The notes under the pieces were generated by a model. That model did no database searches. It saw only the letters and a program-made list of their open reading frames with translations, and was not told where the DNA came from. Positions 7,971-16,002 of a stretch of 16,002 nt of DNA are shown here, piece after piece (positions within the stretch are counted from its first letter, which is position 1; each line of letters starts with the position of its first letter). The position numbers and the translations under genes are program-made. This stretch comes from Polyrhizophydium stewartii. Lineage: Eukaryota; Chytridiomycota; Chytridiomycetes; Rhizophydiales. The stretch covers positions 1 to 16,002 of the forward strand of contig JADGIZ010000322.1 in the NCBI GenBank assembly GCA_027604665.1. Direction: 5' to 3'.

Positions 7971-10814
7971 ATGCCACGACCACAATCTCGTTGTCGCGGT
8001 GGCACGCCCATACTGGCTGTTGCCATGGCTGCGCTGCTGCTTGCTGTGGGCGTCGGCAATGCATCTGCAGCTATGCCTGTGATCCTTCCTGCGAGCCGAG
8101 GAGCTGCCGCCAGCAACCGCTTCCGTCGTGATACGTTAACAACTGGACAGGCCTTTGGCTGTCCACAAGCCACGATCCTTATAAACAACGCCTATGTGAG
8201 TCTTGCATCGATCTGGAACGAAACGTCGAGGGGCCTTGCCTTCTGCTCAACTGCCTGGCTCGCCGTTGCTGCGATCGCCGCCCGCTACCTGTACGGCTGC
8301 CGAGTGCAGCAGATCTGGCGGCGCTCGGTGGCATCTGGCAGCATCTGATCGCTCGAGATCTGACAATCGCCGATTCTCGTTCGACAATGCTGATATGCGC
8401 GATCCTTGTCTGCCGTAACAATGCGACCCCGCACGATAAGATCAATATTCGGTTCGACACGAGCTCGGCGGACATGGAGATCCCCAATCACATCCATAAC
8501 AGCAACGGCGCTGATGTTTTCTTTACGCGTCAATCCAACCAGCCCGATATAAATGGCACCACGTACGGCACCGGAAACTGGACGGGCTTTGGAACGACCG
8601 CCTCGATTGCTCTATCAAGCTCGAGCACAGCTGCTTCTAACGCTCCTGTCATTGTTATCTCGTCGCAGACAAGCCCCGAGGTTGTGTCTGATCAAAATAT
8701 TCAGGGACGTCTTGGCCTTGCACCTGCCGCAACGGCACTCTATGTCACAAGCCCGCCGACCGTCCTCGATGCATTGGTCGCCTCCGGCTCGATCAACACA
8801 ACCAACGTTGGCATCCGCACGTGCTACGTGGACAATTCCTACAACAGCTTTTTCGAGATTGGCCCGTCAGGGCTGTCGTCGCAGTGCGAGGCAGCGGACC
8901 CAAAGATTGCCTGGATCAACTCGCCTGTGCAATCGTCGTTTGCGCTCAATGTCCGCACAATTTCGGTCGGTGGCGTGCCGGTGCAGCTCAGTCCGAGCTT
9001 CCAGGCCAATGGCGCGTGGCCAAAGATCGAGACGTGCGAGAACTACATCTTGCTTCCCACCGAGGCGTTCGCGGCCTTCAAGAATGCCATCATTGCAAAC
9101 GGCGGAATGCCTCCCGGCTTCTCCAGCTACGCCGATGACTTCTTTGCCGGCAGAAATACCTCAGAAGGCTCCTCGTACGACTTGGGTCTGCTGCCGAACA
9201 TTACGTTCGAGGTGATCGCGGATGCGTGTAGTGGACCCAGCAGTCGGGGACCCAGCGGGGGACTGCGAGGCGTCAGCACGAGGGACGAGGTGCTGGAAGT
9301 GGCAAGCAACAGGGAAGGAAGGAGAGCGCGCGGTGGGCGCGTAGGGGCACCATTCCTGAGGGCGATACACACTACAATGCGGCGGCAGGGACAACTGTCT
9401 CGATCACGCTCGGTCCGCGCCAGTACTTCACGATAAATAACGAGAGTAAGCATTTCACGCATAGAATTTTTGCACCCAACATTTTGATGCTGACTCGCCT
9501 CCGTAGATCCTCTCAGTGCGGAAACACTTGTTCTCAACAGCGGCAGCAGCAACAAACTCGTCTTTGGCCTCCCGTTCCTCACCGACATTTACACAATTCT
9601 CGATCGCCAGAACACTCGCATCGGATTTTCTCTGGACTGCCCATGCGCCTCTCGCCTTGATAACTATCCGCTGATCCTAACAGGAACGCTGCCCAACACA
9701 ACGACGAGCAGTGCATCCACAACTACAAGCACATCTAGCTCTTCTGATTCGGCATCCACAACCACATCGAGCGATGCGACCACTACCACCACCGACTCGG
9801 TGAATACATCGCCGCCTGCTGCGCCGCCCATCATCACCACCACCGACTCGACTTCAGCCGAGACAACCACGACCACATCGAGCGATGCGACCACTACCAC
9901 CACCGACTCGGTGAATACATCGCCGCCTCCAGCCCCGCCCGTCATCACCACCACCGACTCGACTTCGACCCAGACAACCACGACCACATCGAGCGATGCG
10001 ACCACGACCACCACGACCACATCGACCTCGGCCGAGACAACCGCAACAACCACGTCGAGCGATGCGACAACGACCACCACCGATTCGGTGAATACATCGC
10101 CGCCTGCTGCGCCGCCCGTCATCACCACCACCGAGTCGACTTCGACCGAGACAACCACGACCACAACGAGCGATGAGACCACTACCACCACCACGACTAC
10201 ATCGAGCGATGCGACAACGGGCACCACGACCACATCGGCCACCACGACCACCACGACGACATCGAGCGATTCGACAACGACCACCACTGATGGGTCGTCC
10301 TCGACCATGACCACCACGACAACGTCGAGCATTGTGAGCCCAGTGACACCCTCCAACGCTGCATCGACTTCATCGTCGGCGGTGGAATCGACATCGACGG
10401 TATCGTCCTCGTCGGCCGTCGCAACCACAACATCATCGCCGGCACCGGGATACGCTACGGCTGCTTCGTCGACGGCCGCCGCCCCGACAACCTCCAGTTC
10501 ATCGACCGCCGTACAAGGGTACATCAACACGAGCACAAAGTCGACAACGACGGTCGTCACCATCACCGTCGTCACGACCACCACTGTGCTGACGTCGTCG
10601 TCGTCGTCGTCGTCGAGAACCAACACGACGTCGACGGCCGGTGCGACGGCGACACCGCTCAAGGGTGAGTCGCATGTGGCGAGATGTGCACTGTCACGGC
10701 GCGCTCTGACGAGTGTGCGATGCAGGAGCCACGAGCGTCGGCGTGTCGGCGCAGCCGAACATCTGGGCAGCGGCGCTGTCTGCTGTTGCCGGACTTCTTG
10801 CCGTGCTCTTCTGA
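7971..10814 (+). CDS. GPI-anchored pepsin-like (A1) aspartic protease homologue, probably inactive
   Basis: This is a secreted cell-surface protein with the fold of fungal A1 aspartic proteases (yapsin-like layout). My model has five exons: 7971-8195, 8342-9211, 9361-9445, 9507-10664 and 10726-10814, giving 808 residues. The signal peptide has its hydrophobic core at about 13-29 and likely cleavage after ASA at 33. A dibasic RFRR at 50-53 could be a Kex2-type propeptide site. A1 landmarks are KINIRFDTSSADMEIP around Asp114, the flap YGTGNWTGF with Tyr150, FALNVRTISVGG, ILLPTEAF, and FGLPFLTDIYTILDRQNTRIGF near 413-434. The first catalytic motif reads DTS rather than DTG, and the second reads ETC at 305-307 rather than DTG/DSG. 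Several N-glycosylation sequons are present. Residues of about 457-775 form a Ser/Thr stalk, followed by a hydrophobic tail IWAAALSAVAGLLAVLF that fits a GPI signal. The weakest points are intron 1 (8196-8341) and intron 2 (acceptor ctgag), so residues near those joins may shift. An in-frame ATG at 8025 in a good context could also be the start. Confidence 0.82.
9761..10159 (+). repeat. 111-bp (37-residue) coding tandem repeat in the Ser/Thr stalk
   Basis: Near-identical units begin at 9761, 9872 and 10049 with ACCAC[AG]TCGAGCGATGCG. The first two are exactly 111 bp, as is the unit running from 10049 to 10159. A shorter 66-bp derivative occupies 9983-10048. Each unit encodes a Thr-rich block, then DSVNTSPP, a Pro/Ala stretch and VITTTDSTS. 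Degenerate Thr-rich copies continue to about 10330. The spacing of 111 keeps the reading frame. This is the kind of repeat that extends O-mannosylated stalks in fungal wall proteins. Confidence 0.9.
10594..10616 (+). repeat. TCG trinucleotide run (poly-Ser)
   Basis: An uninterrupted run of TCG codons encodes a short poly-Ser block near the end of the Ser/Thr stalk, before the GPI signal. Confidence 0.85.
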
Positions 10815-11340
10815 GGCGGCGGCGGCGGCGATGGCAGCGGCCTGCAGCCGCCCGCCGCTCACATCTGGCGGCGGGCAGTGGGCGGCCTGCGCTTTTTGAA
10901 TACACGCAGCCGGCTTTCTCTGAGAGAGTGTGTATGTGTGTATGTGCGTCACGAGGCGACATCAACATCTTCACGGCAAACCTTCATCAATCGAACCATC
11001 GTTCCAACGAGCAAAAAAGCCCACTTTCACTTTCTGATCGTGCTCATTGGGGAAGCAGGTCGACGGCGTCCGCTCGAGAGCATCATTTCTGTTTTGCCTA
11101 TCTTTACTTTCCTTGCCGCGGGCAAGGGATCTGCATTTTTTCGCCAGACTCGGCAAGCATCGGCGGCAGCAGCTGTTGGCACACACACACACCACACACA
11201 CACACACACACCCTCGTACATACGGACACGCTCGCACGCAGCCGACACGTCGAGTCAAGCGTGACTACGTGTGTGCGATAGTACAGGATCCAAAGGATAC
11301 GCCTGATCAGGATCGAGTCGAGCAGATCGCTGGCGGGCAC
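10815..11340. promoter_or_regulatory. Intergenic region upstream of the SxIP/His-rich gene
   Basis: These 526 nt separate the protease-homologue stop from the proposed start of the next gene. They contain GT-rich sequence (about 10928-10950), a pyrimidine-rich stretch (about 11080-11120) and a CA dinucleotide repeat at 11180-11211. The downstream reading frame is open back to an ATG at 11047. The residues it would add are erratic and include a His-Thr run made by the CA repeat, so I treat this as promoter and 5' UTR. No RNA gene is recognisable. Confidence 0.45.
11180..11211. repeat. CA dinucleotide microsatellite
   Basis: This is a (CA)n tract with one interruption (acc at about 11191-11193). 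It lies in the probable 5' UTR of the gene starting at 11341. Confidence 0.95.
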
Positions 11341-14300
11341 ATGTCGCTGCCTGGTGGCGACGAGGCGGACGCCGCCGCACAAGCGCAGATCTCAGCACAG
11401 AGTCAAATCGAGGCTCCGGAGCGGACGCAGGGCCGGATCGAGGTGCAGGTACAGGCGCAGGCGCAGGCACCCGCACCCACGGACGACGAGAAAGTCTCCG
11501 AAGCGACTGCGGCGGATGCAGCAGCGGTAGCGGATGTGGTGATGGTGGTGGTGGGTACGCAGGCAGATGCGACCGAGGCCCGCGCCGACTCGGGCGTGAG
11601 TGCTCTCGTCGGTGCCGATGCGGCGAATATGCATGCGGCCGGTGCAGAGACGCCCGGCGCGGACGAGATCCCCCCGCCGGCCGAGAACCGCGATCCTTGC
11701 GACAGCGGGGCGGATGCGCCGGCGGGGCAGACAGCGATAGCCGATGCGCCGGATGCAGCCACGCAGGCGCTCGACGCCCCGCCGGCGGTGGATGCAGATC
11801 AGCCCGCGCGGCAGGCCGCACTCCCGCTGCGCGCCGAGCCGCTGGATCCGGCGGCGGACGGCGCGGCGGCGACAGAGATGGCGTCGCTTGCGATGGAGAG
11901 TGGTGGTGCCAAGGGCGATGCAGTATCTGCGCTGGCGCAGGATGCTTCGGACGCCGGCTCGCATGCGGGGATGTATGCCGACACGCACACGGGGACGAGC
12001 GTGTCTGCGACGGGCTCGGTCAGCGACGCGGCGCGATGGGGCGTCCCGGCATCTGACGGCGGGACGGACACGGCACGGCTCGCGCGCGGCGACACAATGC
12101 ATCGGATGGTAGCGACTGCGGTCGTGGCTGCTACTGCTACTGCTGGTGCAACTGCGGCACCGCCGCTGCGGAGTAGCGTCGCGTCGGTGCTCGGCGGCGC
12201 GAGCGTCGCGGTGGGCGTCGGCGTCTCGGTCGGGTCTGGACCCAGGACGCGGCTGCGGGGATCCAAGTCCGAGGCGAGTCTGGGCATGCCGGGCGTGCGT
12301 CCAGCGCCGATCATGGTCCCCGTGCCGCCAACCGCGATGGAGGCAGGCGCGGCTGGCTCAGATGCATCGGCTGCTGCTTCGAGGATCGAAGGCCCGCTAG
12401 CGATGCAGCCCCGCACGACGCTGGACCGTCGAGCGAGCCGCAGTGCGTACGTGCGCGGCCGCGTTTCGTTCCGCGACCGGTTGCTGGATCCCATCGAGCG
12501 GGCCGAGCCGCGCATCTCGCGGACAGGCACGGACCACGGGTTCCATGCTCCCCAGGCCGAGTCCGCGCAACAAGCACCCGAGTATGCCGATGCTGCGAGC
12601 ACCGCCGCACACGACCAAGGCGATGTCGGCGGCGGTGGAGGCAGCAGCAGCGATGCCGACAGCGATACGGGCGATATGCACCACGCGCCGTCGATGCGCC
12701 GATCCAGCGCCTCGCACGCGGCCGACTACACCGGCAGCGGGATCATCACCAAGGACCTTCTCGTCGACGACGCGGCCGTGTCCGGCCCGCTGCGCATCAC
12801 GCGGCTGTCGTTCAGCGTCAAGAGCTCCGCAGAGGGGACGACCAAGACGCAGCCGCGCGAGCCAGGGAAAGGCCGCTCACCGAGCCGCATCCCGCGGATC
12901 GCGGCTGCAAGCGCACGCCTCGCGGCGCTGGACGCCGCTGGGCGGCCGCAGGGCCGGCTGGACGCCGCCGCGCACGACGAGCCCGGCCCGCGCGTGCACT
13001 ACCAGGCGTCTGATCTCGTGTCGACCAAGCGCGTCGTGATCATGGCCGGGAGCGACTCGCCGGAGCCGCCTGCCGATGCGTGGCAGCGCTCGCAGCCGGG
13101 CGGCGGGGCGTCGAGCAGCGCGACGCAGCGCAATATGCGTCCGTCGCGCATCCCTGTGCGGCGCGACCGCCTGCGGGATGGGCTGGCTGTGGCCGCTGGT
13201 GATCTGAACGCCGCCAGCGAGCTGCCAGAGGGCGGGGCTGGGCCGTGCGCGCCGCCGACGACTGCAGCTGCGCCTGTATCGATGCGGGGCGCGACCTTCT
13301 CCGAGGTTGGCACGATACACGATGGCGGCAGCGACGGCGGCCGCGGTGGCGAGATCCAGCCGCATTTCGACGGTGGTGGCTACGAGTCCGATGGCGCGGG
13401 AGACCGCGACCGTCGCGGCGTTGGCGAGGAGACCGATGGCGACGAGACGGACGATGACGACGCCGGGCGGGACGAGTTTGGGCGGTCGCTGAAGGCGCAG
13501 AATGAGCGGCCGGCGCAGGAGGCGTCGCCGGCAGCGAGGCGGCGGCGGCGGCATCGCGGAGCCGGTCGCGCGCAGGTCAAGACGGCGCCGGCGGGGTTGA
13601 TATCGAGCGGCGCGCCGCACGCGAACCTGCTCCTGACACGGCACGGGCTGTTTGTGCGGGGTGAGTCGCTTGTGGTCATGCAGTGTGCGGCACGGTGCGC
13701 AAGGGTGCTGACGTGCAGATGACGCAATGGTCGAAATGTGCTCGTCTCGCCATGCCACGCCAGATCCGAACCTGCAGGGCAACCAGTCCAAGATCCCGCT
13801 GCAGCCCAACGAGCGGAGCACGACGGCGCTGAGTTGGTACCAAGAGTGCAACAGCACGGCAGTTGGCCCGCGGCTGCCGTCGCTGGACAGCCGGCCCATC
13901 TCGCAGCGGCTGCGGCAGCGGTTCCACATGGACCGCTCGGGCGAGCGGGAGCCCGACGGCCACTTTTCGCCGTACAGCCAGCCACTGCCACTAACGCGGG
14001 ACACGTCCGTGGTGCAGAAGCCGCCCGGGCGGCGGCACCGGCTGATGCGCGAGTTCAAGACGCTGCGCGAGATGCGCCTGCAGGAGGTGTATCTCGGCGC
14101 CACGTCCGTCAACCCGCGCGAGTTCCTGCGGCAGGTGGCCGATCTCGCGCCGGGTGCCGAGTCGCAGCCGCTGGCGCCCACGTTCAATATCGTACATCCG
14201 TGCCATGAGACGTATGCGGTGCTGGGCAACGTGCACTGGCGCGAGCGGGCGATGCGCGACGGCGCGCAGAGCGTGGGTGTGCACTTGCATGCGCAGGACG

Positions 14301-15298
14301 CTGGTCGCGGGCCACACGACTCGCACGAGCACCACGAGCACCACGAGCACCACGATCACCACGACATGCACGGCCAGCAGCACCACCACGCACAGCACCA
14401 GCACGACGCGCACCACGACGTCAGCGCCGGCGACCCGTTCCGGCAGCACGCGCCGACGCCCATCGACGTGTTCTCGTACCTGCCCCACCTGCCGCAGATG
14501 CAGGACGGCGGCGACGGCGGCGCGGCTGCAGCGCTGCTGGGCCGCGGGTTCAGCACGCCCGCGCCGCACGAGATCGACGCATGCCATGCGCACGCGTACC
14601 CGATGGACGGCACACACGTGCTGCTGGTTCATCTTGCCGATGCTGAACGCATCCAGGCGTCGCGGCATCCCGCACGCGGGGCAGGCGCGCCATCGATCCA
14701 GCAGCAGCAGCACCAGCATCATCAGCACCAGCAGCACCAGCAGCAGCAGCAGCACCAGCAGCAGCACCAGCACCAGCAGCAGCACCAGCAGCAGCATGGG
14801 CTCTACTTTGACCATGCGCCGTTCCACTTGCCGCACTCGGCGCACCAGCCGCAGCACCACCACGCAATACCGCGCATCCCGCCCTCGATGCACATCAAGT
14901 TCCCTGAGCGGCTGCTTCGCGGCGGCGGGGCGTATCGCCAGGCCCAGCAGCAGCAAGAGCAGCAGCAACACCAGCAGCATCACCGCAACAACAACCACAA
15001 CAAGCACCAGCAGCACAGGCACGGCGGGGCGGGACCGAGCGTTGCGGTGCTCGCGAGCGCCGTGGCAGCACCCGCTGCCAGCCGCGGTGTGGCGCCAGAT
15101 CGGCATCCGGCGGGACCGCGGGCAGGCGGCCATTCACATCACGGCCAATGGCACGGGCACGGGCAGGGGCACGCGCACGCGCACGGGCATCTCGACCCGA
15201 TCGCGCGCGGACACGCCCGCGACGGCGACGCGCACGGCGGCAGCGATCCGCACGCCAGCGAGCGGGCGCCGACGATCGTGAGCCTTGCGGATATGTGA
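11341..15298 (+). CDS. Unrecognised large disordered protein with SxIP motifs and His/Gln-rich tracts
   Basis: I do not recognise this gene. It has two exons, 11341-13660 and 13719-15298, split by a 58-nt phase-1 intron (gtgagt, CTGAC, gcag), giving about 1299 residues. The first 400 residues are rich in Ala, Asp, Gly and Gln. The middle is basic and Ser/Pro/Arg-rich. A possibly ordered, helix-prone part lies at about 860-965 (RLMREFKTLREMRLQEVYLG, then NPREFLRQVADLAP and HPCHETYAVLGNVHW). His-rich tracts lie near 976-1007 (HEHHEHHEHHDHHD) and 1245-1268, and Gln/His tracts near 1100-1135 and 1182-1208. Three S-x-I-P tetrapeptides occur at about 515 (PSRIPR), 602 (PSRIPVRR) and 797 (QSKIPL). 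SxIP in a basic disordered context is the known EB1-binding motif of microtubule plus-end trackers, so a cytoskeletal role is possible but is inference. No signal peptide or membrane segment is seen. The start at 11341 is chosen because the upstream frame is microsatellite-derived; an ATG at 11047 is the alternative. Confidence 0.75.
14321..14420 (+). repeat. CAC/GAG-rich tract coding a His-rich segment
   Basis: Repeated CAC-GAG-CAC and CAC-GAC-CAC triplets encode about 20 histidines within some 33 residues, with alternating Glu/Asp. The pattern offers many potential metal-binding pairs, but codon-repeat expansion alone could also produce it. Confidence 0.9.
14699..14796 (+). repeat. CAG/CAC trinucleotide tract (Gln/His)
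   Basis: This is a nearly pure array of CAG and CAC codons of about 98 nt, with one CAT-CAT interruption. It encodes alternating Gln runs and His. The near absence of CAA suggests recent replication-slippage expansion and probable length polymorphism. Confidence 0.95.
14942..15022 (+). repeat. Second Gln/His/Asn-rich triplet tract
   Basis: CAG, CAC and AAC codons encode a Gln/His/Asn-rich segment of about 27 residues. It is more interrupted than the tract at 14699-14796. Confidence 0.85.
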
Positions 15299-15539
15299 AT
15301 GAAGGACCCGCGTCGGATGGAAAGCCACTCCGACTGTCTGACTTGCAAGGGCGGAATAGTGGGCAGCGACCAACGGCGGTTCGACGGCGGTGTTTGTTTG
15401 TGATCGAGTGAGAGTAGATATGCCCGCTGAGAGTGCGTGTGCGTGTGCGTGTGCGTGGTGGAGAATGCGGGCGGTCTGGTGGTGTCGGGTGTGTGAGAGG
15501 GACGGGAGTCGAGGCGGGCCGATCGATCTCTGAGAAAGC
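15299..15539. other. Convergent 3' intergenic region
   Basis: These 241 nt lie between the stop codons of two convergent genes and must hold both 3' UTRs. A GT-rich repeat (gtgcgt units) lies at about 15433-15460. No clear polyadenylation signal or RNA gene is seen. Confidence 0.5.
15433..15460. repeat. GTGCGT hexanucleotide-type simple repeat
   Basis: About four copies of a GTGCGT unit lie in the intergenic sequence between the convergent genes. Confidence 0.85.
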
Positions 15540-15865
15540 TCAGATGCCCGAGAAGCGCTGTAGGCGCTGCTGCTCCTTGGAGTGCATGTATGCCTGCGCG
15601 ACGCGACGAGGCGAGTCAGCGCCGTGTGCGGCGGACATGAAGAAAGACGGAGCGAGGCACGGCACGGGATGGCAGGCACCTGGATGAGGCAGAAGACGCC
15701 GAGGCCGAGGTAGATGAATGCGGCGGCGTAGCAGGCCTTTGAGACTGCGATGGGGTCCGACGGCGCGTTCTTGCCCTCGACGAGCTCCTCGACCTCGGCG
15801 TGGAAGAGCGCGCCGAGGACGAGCTGGCGCGGGCCGGGCGCGGGTGCCAGGAGGCGTGCGTCCAT
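15540..15865 (-). CDS. Small single-pass membrane protein, 79 residues, unrecognised
   Basis: This gene is read on the minus strand and converges on the His-rich gene. Exon 1 runs from 15865 down to 15680 (62 codons). An 86-nt intron covers 15679-15594 (gtgcct donor, CTGAC, gcgcag acceptor). Exon 2 is 15593-15540 (17 residues and TGA). The first 30 residues end in an acidic AEVEELVEG. One hydrophobic segment, about residues 44-61 (CYAAAFIYLGLGVFCLIQ), is followed by a charged tail AYMHSKEQQRLQRFSGI, suggesting a single membrane span. The ATG follows a pyrimidine-rich leader (pyrimidine-rich on the minus strand), as expected of a 5' UTR. Splicing replaces an unlikely Arg/His-rich read-through with a tidy C-terminus, which supports the model. 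I do not recognise the family; an organelle or ER membrane subunit is possible but is only a guess. An alternative is that the gene has more 5' exons beyond the window. Confidence 0.6.
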
Positions 15866-16002
15866 GCGTGCGTGCGGGCAAGTGAGGAGAGCGGGTGGTG
15901 TGTGTGCCCGGGGCGGGCGGAGCGAGCGGCGTGCGAGGGTGTCAGCGGCTGGTGGCGGCTCGGCGTGACGGGGGAGGCCCGGCCAGCGACGTTGCAGCAG
16001 GC

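Noticed and set aside
9761..10159. Direct repeats considered as a CRISPR-like array
   Set aside because: The units are contiguous coding repeats without unique spacers, in a eukaryotic gene.
9664..10974. 436-codon minus-strand frame, extremely Val/Asp-rich
   Set aside because: It is the mirror of the Thr/Ser repeat codons (ACC/ACG/TCG read backwards give Val/Asp/Arg), with no independent features and no splice-independent start context.
13991..15133. 380-codon minus-strand frame with long Leu/Val runs resembling membrane segments
   Set aside because: The hydrophobic runs are the complement of CAG/CAC triplets (CTG/GTG), so they are a repeat artefact and not transmembrane helices.

Overview
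The window is eukaryotic and almost certainly fungal. It is GC-rich, its genes are split by short introns (mostly 58-149 nt) with GTGAGT/GTGCGT/GTAAGT-type donors and gcag-type acceptors, and many introns carry a CTGAC-like branch motif shortly before the acceptor. It encodes a PHO84-type phosphate transporter, a yeast-like cystathionine beta-synthase and the TORC2 subunit SIN1. The exact fungal lineage cannot be fixed from the sequence. Long Ala, Gln/His and Ser/Thr tracts would suit a GC-rich basidiomycete or an early-diverging zoosporic fungus.

Layout: (1) 39-1589, intronless MFS inorganic phosphate transporter. (2) 1992-3294, cystathionine beta-synthase in two recognisable exons. The part that should precede the SGNTG motif, including the PLP-binding lysine, is not found anywhere in the 402 nt between it and the transporter, so the gene is broken or the sequence is rearranged there. 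(3) 3584-7728, SIN1/AVO1, which I model as nine exons and 1042 residues, with a fungal N-terminal motif, a long low-complexity insert, a CRIM domain, a Raf-like RBD and a PH domain. (4) 7971-10814, a secreted pepsin-like (A1) protein of five exons with a signal peptide, a long Ser/Thr stalk containing a 111-bp tandem repeat, and a C-terminal GPI signal. Both catalytic motifs look altered. (5) 11341-15298, a two-exon gene for an unrecognised disordered protein of about 1299 residues with three SxIP motifs and several His- and Gln/His-rich tracts. (6) 15540-15865, minus strand, a two-exon gene for a 79-residue single-pass membrane protein that converges on gene 5.

The genes do not form a pathway. 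They look like an ordinary fungal chromosomal neighbourhood: phosphate uptake, transsulfuration, TORC2 signalling, a cell-surface protein and two unknowns. The points most worth a second look are the headless CBS gene, the apparently inactive surface aspartic protease, and the SxIP/His-rich protein. I see no tRNA, rRNA, CRISPR array or recognisable transposon.
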